Positions 10,009-20,450 of a stretch of 64,000 bases of DNA are shown here, piece by piece. Under the pieces are notes generated by a model that did not search any database, was not told where the DNA came from, and was given only the letters and a program-made list of their open reading frames with translations. Where the stretch lies: NCBI GenBank assembly GCA_022419385.1, contig JAJUBI010000006.1:1116001-1180000 (forward strand), given 5' to 3'. The translations under genes and the position numbers were made by a program. How positions within the stretch are numbered: position 1 is the stretch's first letter; each line of letters opens with the position of its first letter. Origin of the DNA: Paraconiothyrium sp. Pb-2020 (taxonomy: Eukaryota; Ascomycota; Dothideomycetes; Pleosporales; Didymosphaeriaceae).

Positions 10009-11745
10009 TTAGCGAAGTTTGAATCCACCGCGGCATAGACCATTTGAGGTGAAAATTCCTAGCGGATCAACACTCTCTTGAATCTGAACCAGCTTTTGAC
10101 GGTTATGCGCTCCGTATGATGAGAAGATATCTTGGCCTAGCCTGCCATAGCCAATATACTTATAAGGGTGGTAGACGTTTAGACGTCTAGCAGCAATCTC
10201 CAATCTCGTCACTACTCTATCGGAAAAGTTGCCAACCAGCCCATCGTCTTCCGGGCGAAGCCAAGCGGTGCTCAAAAGTGTTACTAGGGTCGTGTTATTC
10301 AGGGTTTCCCGTCACAGCGAATACAATAATGCTTACCAAACAACGGCCCTTGTATGTCGCTTAACCCTAGGGGATTGCCTCCTCGGATTGTCATACCACG
10401 AATGGCTCGCGATGGTATTGGGTAAGTGATGAGTTGAGGATTCAGACCTTGTACGGATTTGACTCCTTCTAACTCTTCCCTGAAGATATGAAGTGAGTCG
10501 TCTAACCATTGGCGTGACGGGAAGATGGTCATAGTCTGGAACAGATGTCTGATGTTGGTAAGAAAGATTGAATATGCGTGGGTTTGTGGACATCGTTTCT
10601 TACCTAGTGGGAGGTTGAATAGTTGGAATGCGGCCAGGCCCTGAGAGATTGCCTAAGCTGTTGATTTGCTGAGATGCTGTAACGGCTGGTATTTTATTGA
10701 TTCGTTCGAAGGGGCGAGGGTTCTCATCTGGATAGAAGTATCTCTGAGTGCCAGCCAGAGTGAAGCGGTCATTGCTCTGAACATAGCCGTAGTAGTACCA
10801 GAATGACATGTCCGTATTGTTTTCTTGGACCGTGTACAGATCATACACTTCATCCATGACGCGTTCCATGTAGGTCTCGTTCCATACCCGCTGACCGGCA
10901 TATACAAGACCTTGTGGAAATGTTTGCATAAGGAAGGAAGTGATGACGCCAAAATTCCCACCACCTGCGCCGCGGAGGGCCCAATAGAGCTCAGAGTGCT
11001 GATTTTCGCTCACCGTTATGATCGTTGCATTTGGTAAAACTAGCTTCTCGAAGTCAATGTAACAGTTTTTTAAAGTCCATGGTCAGCCCGCTTACTTCGT
11101 ACTCATAAATATTGTCCACAGCCCACCCGTGTCGTGACGAAAGTGGCGATGTGCCTCCCCCAGTAGCAAAGCCACCAACACCAACACTACCCACACGTCC
11201 GCCAGCAAAAGACAAGTTGCGGGCATCGAGGGCGGAGTAGACGTCCGCCGTGAGAGCTCCACCACCCACACGTGCAGAACCCCCGTCGGCTGCAACATTG
11301 ACTGTATTCAGGCGGTTTAGGTCAATCGTCACACCGCCCACCGAATTCGAGAAGTCGGGATCGCGGGAATGGCCACCGCATTTAATAGCAAAGTTGCACC
11401 AAGTACCACTAAAGACACGTAGGGCCGCAGCAACGCCGGCTGTGTTTGCCGGCTCGAAACGACATGCATATTGCACTTCCTGTTGCTTAGCATCCCAGAT
11501 CGTGAAATTATCTTGTCCGTAGTGATGCACCATCGTTGGCCCGAATTGGTCTTGCAGTAATTTGCACTGAGAATGGAATCTAAAATCAGCATTTGGAGAA
11601 AGCTAATAGGGACGACATCTTCTGATATGATTATGCTTACCGCAATTTGGCAGTTCGACGAGATGGAATTGTTCTGATATGCGGATGTGCCGGCGCCCGA
11701 GATAAGAACCAACCCAAGGAACGACCCAAGTCTTCTTGAATACAT
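10009..11745 (-). CDS. Secreted FAD-linked oxidase, BBE type
   Basis: A flavin-dependent oxidase of 500 residues with the PCMH-type FAD-binding fold and a C-terminal berberine-bridge (BBE) segment. Five exons join in phase: 11641-11745, 11096-11566, 10604-11043, 10337-10548 and 10009-10283, with introns of 52-74 bp. A signal peptide covers about residues 1-22. The FAD-anchoring His is in KCGGHSRD (near 99). At the place where bicovalent enzymes have a flavin-linked Cys, this protein reads GGRVGSVGVGGF, so a single covalent His link is expected. Next come RHGWAVDN and GAGGGNFGV. The end carries the BBE motif around YKYIGYG and VDPLGIF. Such enzymes oxidise sugars, alcohols or secondary-metabolite intermediates in the secretory path or outside the cell. 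It is divergently paired with the DUF3425 regulator. Confidence 0.92.
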
Positions 11746-12365
11746 AGTGAAGGACGAAGCACAGTTACAAGGTGAAGACAAGTGGAATGAGAATCTTTAA
11801 GCCAATGTTTGAAGCTCTAAGGTTACAATTCAACCGCGTCCTCTTGCTGCTTTTATCATTAGATGGGACAATCCCTGAGGAGACCTGTCTTCTCTGCCTA
11901 GCCAGCGTGCCAAAGGTGTCTTGTAGATGACGACGCCAATATTAACATCAACCTAGCTGCTCTTGCCGCAATGAGACTTCTTGGAACGGAGGCATAGCCC
12001 AACTTGGCGAGTACGTATTGACGGCGAAAATGTCGACCAATTCTGCAGTTCCGAAATGCACACCGCAACCGGGCTCAGGAATCATGTCCGTGCTTTTAGC
12101 GCAAGTCTAGCGCCAATGCAGGTTGATGACAGCCGCATAACCTTAATTTAACGAATCAGGAACCAACCATGGCTTAAACCGTAGAAGGGACTGATCAATC
12201 GGCCCGATATCTCCACAGGACGACAAAAAGGGAACGATACGCTCCTAGAGCCGTGAAATTCATCTGCCTCTGTCATCCATCTGCATTTGTATCGACCTAG
12301 TCGCCGTACCCCTCGCCGCGTTAACGTCGTAAATTGGATCTATTCAAGTCCAGATCGGCTTTATC
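11746..12365. promoter_or_regulatory. Shared divergent promoter, oxidase and regulator
   Basis: Some 620 bases separate the start codons of the BBE-type oxidase (leftward) and the bZIP-like regulator (rightward). Both promoters must lie here. I found no clear TATA element or named operator. The arrangement, rather than any motif, is the evidence. Confidence 0.45.
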
Positions 12366-13330
12366 ATGGCAAATTCCAGTATTGCCGGGCACCAGCAAAG
12401 CAGCATCGCGGATGCGTGGATTAGGGATGAGGAGGATTGGTCGGGCATTGCAGATAGGCGAGAGAGAAGGAGGATCCAAAACCGCCGTAATCAGCGGACA
12501 CGGAGTAAGATACACTAGTTGACCCGGATTTTGTTTGAGGCGGCTAATATCTTGCAGGATCTAGAAGGAGAGAAGCGGAGGCCCGCGAATGTGATGCTGC
12601 AGAGGGCCAACAGTTTGTCCTGGCCCAAGAGAGCTTGATTTGCCCCCTGATTTCGATACAGCGGAGCCGTACAAATTCTGAGAGTGGAGCCATAATGGAT
12701 GCCATTCGGAGTATTGATATTCTTGATCCTGAATCGGAACATAACAAGATAACTCTCCAAAGTTTCGAAGCTTTTGCGTATCAGTACTATTTAGCCCGCA
12801 CGCCACAAATCACCCTTTTGCCAAGCTTATCTCAGTTCAATTTCATTCGGGCGCTGTTCGCGAACGTCAAGGTATTGGGTCTCTCGTCCGACCAGATGAA
12901 CGATGACGCCATGTCGCCGTTTAATTCATTGGGTTTTGATCACAGCGGTCCTCTGACAACCGTTATATCACGCCTTCCAGCCGGGCTACGGCCAACTATT
13001 CTTCAATGCGCCACGTTACACCATCCGTGGATCGATCTGCTCCCAGTGCCTGAAATGCGCGACAACCTATTTCGACGGGGCTTAGACTCCTTCGATGAGG
13101 ATGAGCTCTGCCATTGCCTTCGTGGACGCATTCCAGGTCACAATCCTGGCATGCTTGTTTGGCGTGATCCTTGGGATCCAAGTGGTTGGGAGGTAACAGA
13201 ACCATTTGTCAGGACCTGGGGCTGGGTCATTGCCGGTTGCTGGGATCTTTTTCGTTCCACAAACATGTGGCGGGCGCAGCGAGGCGAGAAGCCACTGTTC
13301 CGTCTTCCGTCATCAAGTTTTGAGAGTTAG
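12366..13330 (+). CDS. bZIP-like regulator with DUF3425 domain
   Basis: A fungal transcription-factor-like protein of 303 residues from two exons, 12366-12504 and 12558-13330 (53-bp intron, in phase). The N terminus contains IADRRERRRIQNRRNQR, the basic DNA-contact region of bZIP proteins, and the intron falls just after it. No regular leucine heptads follow, so a true zipper is weak or absent. The rest is the DUF3425 domain: conserved features include the LPSLSQFNFIRALFANV helix, HPWIDLLPVPEMRDNL, and a C-terminal WEVTEPFVRTWGWVIAGC block. Proteins of this pairing are common in Pezizomycotina and often lie beside secondary-metabolism genes. Here it is divergent from the BBE-type oxidase, which makes that gene a likely target, though this is inference. 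Confidence 0.88.
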
Positions 13331-14659
13331 CAAATTGAATTGTTTCTATTTTCCATGCTTTCTATTTCTTGAATCCATAGTGCCTCTAGTTTCAGGATTG
13401 GCGGTGCAAATCGGGAACTCCAACTCGGCTGACGGCTGTTTAATTCACGGTCTATTCTGGGGTGCTGGCTGACCAAATATTCAAACCCATCCGGTTGATG
13501 GATCAGACCTCCTTCATAGTATTTGGGAGACAACGCTAGGGTTTAACTAGAAGAAAAAGATAGAAATACCGTGGAAATTCGAGCGGCTCTCAACGTCGAC
13601 GGCCCGTCTTCAGGACTCGGTAGTGTCAATGCGTTCTCGTGCTCACAAGCCCTTTTGCTTCGCATTGGAAATCTCACTACTGAGCATCCTCGCTCCATGT
13701 TCTCCGCATGCTCAGCAATCGAACATGGGCCTTGCGCAGTTCTGGTTTGACATATACTCTGTTGCTGCTGGCAACAGTAATACGCTAAAGGTACCCAATC
13801 CATGGCTACGTATTGTTTTCTTTTGGCCGTCCGGGAGGCTGCTTTTCACCCAGGTGGTAACATTTTGCCCGATCTAGACCCGCCACGGGCCCAGGAGCGA
13901 TGGATCGATTGTCGTAGGTAGCGCACTAGCCAATTGATCGAGTATTTTTGCACACGACTGATATCGCGAAGTTAGTTAACTCCGTAAAACCCGCGTAGCT
14001 TCTCGCCATATGTAAGCATGATGAAAAAGGACGAAAAGGGGATGATCAATCAAAGTGCGCTACTACAACTATTTCGAAGCTGTAAACTTATTGTCTTGGT
14101 TGTGCAAATCGATGATGGATCTGGAGAGTTTGAAGGACATGCTACTTACTTTTCAATCGTACCTGTAAGGGGCTACGCAAAAATGCTGATGCCAGGTAAC
14201 AATGAGTGTAGTTGAGAAGGATCTAAACTATGAAGGACGAAGTTTATACGTCACTATTGGACCATTGTTCGTGAACTCAACGACAATGGATCACGAGCCG
14301 AACGATAAAGACTCATGAACAAACCACCGAGTATTTCACCGAGGAAGAATTAGGACCTACCCCGTCATAGTTCTAACCCTTCATGTGGTGAACGGATTAG
14401 CGGCGCCATAACAGTGCCTTACATTATTGCACAAGGTTCAGAGTGCACTGATCTCATGGATGCTTTCTAATCAGAGTTCAATATTTATGAAACCGATTGG
14501 TAATAGATGGAATATCTGAGTGCTGATTATCTACATATCGTCTTGCAGTTAGCACAAAACTTATCAGGGGTAGTTGTCGAGGCGATCTACAAATAACGAG
14601 TCCAGTCCAGTCCAATGCAGACACCCGTTGACAAGGCGTTCAATCATCAGTCCCAGAAC
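13331..14659. other. Long intergenic stretch, nothing recognised
   Basis: About 1.3 kb of moderately AT-rich sequence between two genes pointing right. Small open frames such as 13623-13877 and 14018-14215 have no recognisable features. The right end must hold the promoter of the NmrA-like gene. Confidence 0.4.
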
Positions 14660-15805
14660 ATGAAAGTCGCAATTGTCGGTGCTACCGGCCAGACAGGCTC
14701 AATTATCGCGAAGGCTCTACTTTCAGAGACCCCAAAGTTTGTGCGTTGCTTCTCCCAGCTCCGCTTCCCTCCTCATGCCGGGGATGCTAACAATTTTATA
14801 TAGGAAGTCGTGGCCCTAACAAGGCCCTCATCTCTGCAGAAACCGGCCGTTCTCGAGTTGCGAAAACAGGGTGGGAAAATTCTTCCGCTAGATCTTGATG
14901 GCCCGGAAGACGCAATCGTAAACGTGCTCGTAGGCATAGACGTTGTCATATCCACCATTTACGGAGGCAGCGTCATGGATGAAATCCCCCTTATCAACGC
15001 CGCAAAGACTGCAGGCGTGAAGCGGTACCTGCCATGCTTTTTCGCGACGGTTGCGCCGCCCAAGGGAGCTCTTCTACTGAGAGAGATGGTAATGCACCCT
15101 TCAGACCCCGATCATGTCGACTTCAGCATATCAGACACTAACTTTTGCTTCAGAAAGAAGATGTTCTAAACCACATCAAAACCATTAAGCTCCCCTACAC
15201 TGTCGTCGACATCGGCTGGTGGTACCAAGTCAACGTCCCCCGCCTCCCATCCGGACGCATCGACTACGCCGTGATGGAGACTGCCGACGGCATCGGCGGG
15301 GAGGGAAATGTACCTATGGCGTTGACAGACCTGCGTGATATTGGGCTGTATGTTGTGCGCATCATTTCCGACCCACGGACGCTGAATCGGATGGTGTTTG
15401 CGTATAATGAGGTTATCACACATAATCAGATATATGATTTGCTGGAAAGGCTAAGCGGGGAGAAGATCCCGCGTAGATATGTAGGTTCTTTGGCTAGATT
15501 GGAAGTGCATGGGGAAACTGACAAAGGCACAGGTCCCTGCAGAAAAGATCCGGGCCCGAATCCGCGACATAGAGGCCATGAAACCAACTCCGGACTCCGT
15601 AGAGTTTGTCAAACTGGCGCAGATGCAGTACTGGTACTCGTGCGGTATTCGTGGAGATAATACGCCTGAGTACGCTGAATACCTTGGGTATCTTTCGATT
15701 AAAGATTTGTATCCCGATATTATAGGGATCACCCTGGAGGATTATACGAGGGAGGTGCTTGAGGGGAAGGGGAGGAGAGTATATGAGCATCTTATGGATC
15801 TTTAG
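14660..15805 (+). CDS. NmrA-like NAD(P)-binding reductase
   Basis: An NmrA-like / isoflavone-reductase-like protein of 321 residues. Four exons join in phase: 14660-14740, 14804-15088, 15154-15480 and 15533-15805, with introns of 52-65 bp. The N terminus has the dinucleotide-binding loop GATGQTG directly after the first beta strand. ALTRPSS follows, at the place where the family recognises the 2'-phosphate of NADP. Next come VVISTIYGG and KRYLPCFF, and later GWWYQ, a common segment in this fungal group. An in-frame ATG at 14615 would add 15 residues; I prefer 14660 because it places the glycine loop at the usual distance. Such proteins act either as small-molecule reductases or as redox sensors, and sequence alone does not separate these. 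The gene lies downstream of the DUF3425 regulator and in the same direction. Confidence 0.9.
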
Positions 15806-16515
15806 TCCATTACAGCCGTGAACAAGGCGTTCCAGTAACGGAGTTATACATGAGGCTATGAAAACCGGGCTAGTGAGTTGGTAAACAGAAGCGTTGATCT
15901 GAATTCACAGGAGCATAAATGGGATAGAGTGGGTCTTCGTTACATTCTAACACCAATTCTCGTTGCCACAATTTTAAAGTGTGAGACTTTACAAAGAATC
16001 TTTCTGGAACGAGCCCTTCGAATTGCATTTCTACGCAACTCCCTCATCTGTATAGCCCAGGCGTCTATCCCAACTTCCCTTGTCAAGACCGTTGTCAAGG
16101 ACCCTGCCAGATCCCACAAACCATTTCGTTGTAGCAATCACTATCAGATCGCCAAGCTCTGCGGCTGTCAGCTGCCTGCATCAGCATCATGCCTTGGCAG
16201 TCCAATGCTTTTTCGTGCACGATCGACAATCTCAAGCATCTTTGGCACCAAGGGGCGGAGCAACTCTTCAATGGAAACGTCTCATACTCGTATACTCGTA
16301 TGCAGATCGCTGGAATTATTCCCATTATGCTATCTCCGGGTGCTCAGTCCGATCTTGCTTCCATAGTGTCGGAGGGAAACAGCAAAGTTTAAGAAGGAAA
16401 ACATCGCCTTCAACTTCGACCTTCTCTGCCATGACCATCCCAACATCCCGCAAGACCTGACCTGTTCCATATCCTTCTCAAAGTCCGTGAAAACTATCCT
16501 TTTTTTCAAGTCAAA
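15806..16515. other. Intergenic, no gene seen
   Basis: About 710 bases. An open frame at 15878-16366 (plus) has no domain signature. A polypyrimidine run just upstream of 16516 fits a fungal core promoter. Confidence 0.4.
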
Positions 16516-17523
16516 ATGGCCAACATGAAGTGTTCTGCGGCAGTTGTCACACTTGCGGCCGCCCTCACAGTTGGACAATTTGTGGCGGCCCAGCTAGAGC
16601 TCACCTGGGTACATTACGAGAGCGATGGCATCTCTATTGCAGCCAACATGTATGTTCCGCCAAGTAAGGTCTCTGCCAATGCCTCCTCCGATCGTCGTCC
16701 AGCAGTCGTAGTAGGGCACCCCCACGGCGGAGTCAAAGAACAAACCGCAGGTCTCTACGCGCGCCAACTGGCCGAGGCTACCGGCTTCATCACCCTCGCC
16801 TTCGACGCTGCCTACCAAGGCGAGAGCGGCGGGCTCCCCCGTTATCTCGAGGACCCCTACCAGCGCGCCGACGACGTCCGCAGCGCCGTGACCTACCTCT
16901 CGACACTGGATACGGTAGACCCCCACCGCATCGGAGTCTTGGGCATCTGCGCCTCGGGCGGCTACGTTCCCTTCGCGGCCCAGACCGACGAGCGCATGAA
17001 GGCCGTCGCAACCGTCAGTGGCATCGACCTTGGCACAATGTACTCTGAGGGCTTCGGTAGCTTCAACGGCCCCATGCTGCCCAATCTCCGGACCCAGCTC
17101 GCTGAGGCCAACCGACAGCGTCTGGCCGAGGCACAGGGTAGGCCGCCGAACCTGACGCGCATCTTTCCCAACACCGCGGCCGACATCACTCCGCAGTTGC
17201 CCATTTTCTATCAGGAGAGTTACAGCTACTACCAGACGCCGCGAGGACACGCCCGCACTGCACCCAACTGGCACCTGTGGCGCAGCCTTGAGTTGATCGT
17301 CACCTACCGCAGCTACACGTACATGAACCTGATCTCGCCACGGCCTCTTCTGATGATTGCTGGTTCCGATGCCGACACGCTGTACATGAGCCAGAGAGCC
17401 ATCGAAATTGCCGAGGAGCCTAAGGAACTCTTCCATGTTCCAGGCATGACGCATATCGATCTCTATGATCATACTAACGTGAGTCTACCCAAGTTGGCGG
17501 ACTTTTTCGCCACATATCTGTGA
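16516..17523 (+). CDS. Secreted alpha/beta hydrolase, Cys nucleophile
   Basis: An intronless gene for 335 residues. A signal peptide (about 1-25) precedes an alpha/beta-hydrolase fold of the dienelactone-hydrolase/YcjY-like kind. The nucleophile elbow reads GICASGG near residue 147, so the nucleophile position is Cys rather than Ser, as in dienelactone hydrolases. The acid is probably Asp in AGSDADT, and the His is in PGMTHIDLYD. HPHGG near the N terminus is the oxyanion region. The coding region is visibly more GC-rich than its flanks, giving a long antisense open frame as a by-product. Absence of introns and similarity to bacterial-type proteins are compatible with old lateral transfer, but this is not shown. 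The substrate is unknown. A second ATG at 16525 would remove three residues. Confidence 0.88.
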   Translation: MANMKCSAAVVTLAAALTVGQFVAAQLELTWVHYESDGISIAANMYVPPSKVSANASSDRRPAVVVGHPHGGVKEQTAGLYARQLAEATGFITLAFDAAYQGESGGLPRYLEDPYQRADDVRSAVTYLSTLDTVDPHRIGVLGICASGGYVPFAAQTDERMKAVATVSGIDLGTMYSEGFGSFNGPMLPNLRTQLAEANRQRLAEAQGRPPNLTRIFPNTAADITPQLPIFYQESYSYYQTPRGHARTAPNWHLWRSLELIVTYRSYTYMNLISPRPLLMIAGSDADTLYMSQRAIEIAEEPKELFHVPGMTHIDLYDHTNVSLPKLADFFATYL

Positions 17524-19192
17524 ATCGTGGACTTAGTAGACGACGGGAGGTATAATCGAGGAATTGGATTGTAGTATCGCTAGGCGTGGGACTAAAATTC
17601 TAGCTAAAGGGAAATATTGTTAGTGATATAGGTTACAAAGTCTTCCTTGATGTGCGATAATTGGGATGTTACAGATCGATGAAGCGGTGAATTGTGCAAA
17701 AACGACTCAAATACGTAGAGTGGATAGTTTTAAAACAATGCATCTACACGTGTGACAGCATTAGCTGTTCTATCGCTAAGCTCAAATAAGCAGTAGACTA
17801 TCCGGGCAGACTGTAAATTTGTTATTCCAAATAGTTTACCATTCGAGAGGGCGGTAGTCCTATCGCTAGCTATGCGGGCCAGATATACACGACCAAACAA
17901 TGCGCACCAGTGGCGGCTTGAAACAAATGGCCTCGGACCGAAATCGAGCAAAGAGGTAAGAAACGCCACCTATCGCAGTTTCGATAAAAATCTTCGAATG
18001 TCCCAGCTACCGTTGCTATGTTTCTCAGAGTCGGACCTGGAATCATGGTCGGACTCAGAATTAGACCTAGAAGACGAGAACTCAAATCCATACGAACACC
18101 TCGATTAGACGCTTTATGGCTCAACGTCTCCATCGCAAACGGATCTTGACGTCCAGTGCCATGATGTCACGACTGCGCCAAGCCGAATCGGAAGATTCAA
18201 GAGGCATGATTACATCGTTCCGAGAAATCTGGGCCACTGAAAGAGAAGCGCGCAACTGAAAACATCGGTGCCTTTCACTTAAAACCGATCGGTCATGATG
18301 TGGCTCATAATCAAGATGCAGAACGTCACCGATGCGTTACTCTTGAACCAGGCGCGAACCTTGGAGGCCAGATATCGGTAGACCTGGTCGTTCTTGACAA
18401 CAATAAAACAATGTGCCAATTTCGTGCATTCCAAAATCTCGCCAAGTTCATTGTTGCACCTTATCCACGCACGCCACGTTAGCCCCATTATCCGCAGCTT
18501 GTCTCGGGTCCGGCAATTGTCCTACTTGGTACTCTCGGCAGCGCATTTAGGCGCTACACCGTTCCTTTCCGACGTAAATGGGAATATATGCAACGCCAAA
18601 CGCTCTTTACGACGGCTTGACAAGCTTCGCGTTGCCCCACCTGGTAGTCGGAATGGTGGGGAGCTGCACAATGCAGTTCAACTTTGCGAGCCGGTACGAC
18701 GCATTGCCACGCGGCCCTTTGCCGTAGAGCCTGACATCATGCCGCAGTTCTGGAGCTTGACCCTAATATCACTCAACGCTTGCTAAGACGTTGTCACAGA
18801 TCGAAAAGGTACAAAGATCGCACCGGGCATCGACACGGAAATAAGCCCCACATGCCCAGCTCTCCCACGCCGTGTTCGATATTGATCAATAACCTGGGAA
18901 TTTCTTCCTACCTTGTGCGACCACAAGCATGCATGGCATACTCTGATACCGGCTTGGGCCCAATATCTTATTAGCTCGGAGACTACTTTGACGTTCACAC
19001 GAGGCCTCGCGTACATGTTCACGCGTGTTCAGATTGAGGAAATCGTTCCCTTATCACTTTGTTATCCTATTCTTGGGACGTGTCGCTCTCTAGTGCGAGA
19101 TCAGGAGCTCCTGGAAGCCCGAGTGACCATCATTTAAATTTGACTTATCCCTCTTCTACCTTCAGAAAGCCAGTCTCTACCTCGCAGTGAAC
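17524..19192. other. Long intergenic stretch with degenerate frames
   Basis: About 1.7 kb. A plus-strand frame at 17872-18108 ends in an acidic Ser/Asp/Glu-rich tail. On the minus strand, frames at 18279-18488 and 18783-19022 look like pieces of an older coding region interrupted by stops and frame changes. None shows a domain I recognise. A decayed gene or transposon is possible but unproven. Confidence 0.35.
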
Positions 19193-20173
19193 ATGCGGTT
19201 GACGGTCCTCTTCCTAGCTGGAGCTTTCAGCAACTCGGGCGCTATTGCCTCCACAGCGGCCAATGTTCAGGCGCCGCGTGCCCCTTTGAAATTGACCCAC
19301 TCGTCGTTACGACGCTTGCAAGAACACAATACAACCACTCCGAACTCAATTGCCCGTTTTCTGTTCCCACGCCAGATGGAAGGCCGCTGCGGTGCCGATG
19401 GGGGAAATCAAAGATGTACAAACAATCAATGTTGTTCTTCATACGGCTACTGCGGAACTGGCTTCGAATACTGCAACGCCCTCGTGGGATGTCAACCACA
19501 ATATGGAAGATGCGGTGATGCACCTACTGATACACCAACACCAACACCTACCCCCACTCCAACGCCCACGCCGACACCGACACCTTCACCGTCGACATCT
19601 TCTACCTCGTCGTCGATCTCTTCTTCTTCCACCATTTCAACAAGCTCGACCGTCTCACCGCCCCTCCCATCTGGCACCTTAATCGTCTCCACAAATGGCC
19701 TTTGCGGCAACTCCACAACATGTGCGGGTTCATCATTCGGGAACTGCTGCTCAGAGTGGTACTGGTGCGGCAATGGGCTCGACTACTGCGGCACGGGTTG
19801 CCGCTCTGGCTTCGGAACGTGTGGCAACGCGCCTCCAATTTCATCATCTTCTTCCTCTCCTATTCCGACTGCTTCGCCGTCCACATCCTCAACATCCATT
19901 CCCACGCCAACGCCAACACCAACACCGACACCCACTCCAAGCCCGAGTTCGAGCTCCACGACCAGCTCCGCTCGACCTAGCCCCACAATACCTGTGAGTA
20001 CGGACGGACAATGCGGAAACGGGGTCGGCTGTACGGGGTCAACGTATGGGCGCTGTTGTTCGAGTTACGGGTGGTGTGGCAATCAAGACGATTATTGTAG
20101 GCCAGCCTACGGATGTCAGCCGCAATGGGGAGAATGTGGAGCGGCTCCGGAGGTCGTGTTTGCCCCGATGTAA
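19193..20173 (+). CDS. Secreted protein, three chitin-binding (CBM18) domains
   Basis: An intronless gene for 326 residues. A signal peptide (about 1-20) is followed by a pro-like region and three hevein-type CBM18 domains (about 63-108, 169-212 and 271-315). Each has the CC-SxxGxCG / WCG core: CCSSYGYCG, CCSEWYWCG and CCSSYGWCG, with aromatic residues that stack on chitin. The domains are joined by long Thr-Pro and Ser linkers, likely O-glycosylated, encoded by near-perfect hexanucleotide repeats (about 19524-19590 and 19896-19944). There is no catalytic domain, so a binding role is likely: shielding the fungal wall from chitinases or sequestering chitin fragments, as known for some CBM18 and LysM effectors. 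The role here is inference. The start is the ATG at 19193. Confidence 0.9.
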   Translation: MRLTVLFLAGAFSNSGAIASTAANVQAPRAPLKLTHSSLRRLQEHNTTTPNSIARFLFPRQMEGRCGADGGNQRCTNNQCCSSYGYCGTGFEYCNALVGCQPQYGRCGDAPTDTPTPTPTPTPTPTPTPTPSPSTSSTSSSISSSSTISTSSTVSPPLPSGTLIVSTNGLCGNSTTCAGSSFGNCCSEWYWCGNGLDYCGTGCRSGFGTCGNAPPISSSSSSPIPTASPSTSSTSIPTPTPTPTPTPTPSPSSSSTTSSARPSPTIPVSTDGQCGNGVGCTGSTYGRCCSSYGWCGNQDDYCRPAYGCQPQWGECGAAPEVVFAPM

Positions 20174-20450
20174 ATAGCGCAGCGTTAGATGTTGAGAATC
20201 ACGTAATCGATAGATCGATGAGCAATAGCCTATACCATGAGTATTACATCCAATGCTACCAACGACGTATCACAGCAAAAGCTTATAGCTCACGTACCTA
20301 ACACAAGGTCTATGTCAAAATATTATATTATCAAAAGAGGGTAAGGTTACTGAAGACGTCACTGGACATTCTAAACATTACGAATGCTGCCACTAACAGC
20401 TGAGGCAGACATCCCAGACCTTCACAGTTAGACTGTGTGGTCCCTTGTCC

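Noticed and set aside
15878..16366. Plus-strand frame of 162 codons
   Set aside because: No similarity or targeting signal; most likely promoter sequence of the hydrolase gene.
16594..17472. Long antisense open frame (292 codons) opposite the secreted hydrolase
   Set aside because: It mirrors the GC-rich codon use of the sense gene; its translation has no signal, domain or sensible composition.
19524..19944. CRISPR-like or minisatellite array
   Set aside because: The repeats are in-frame codons for Thr-Pro linkers of the chitin-binding protein, with no spacers.
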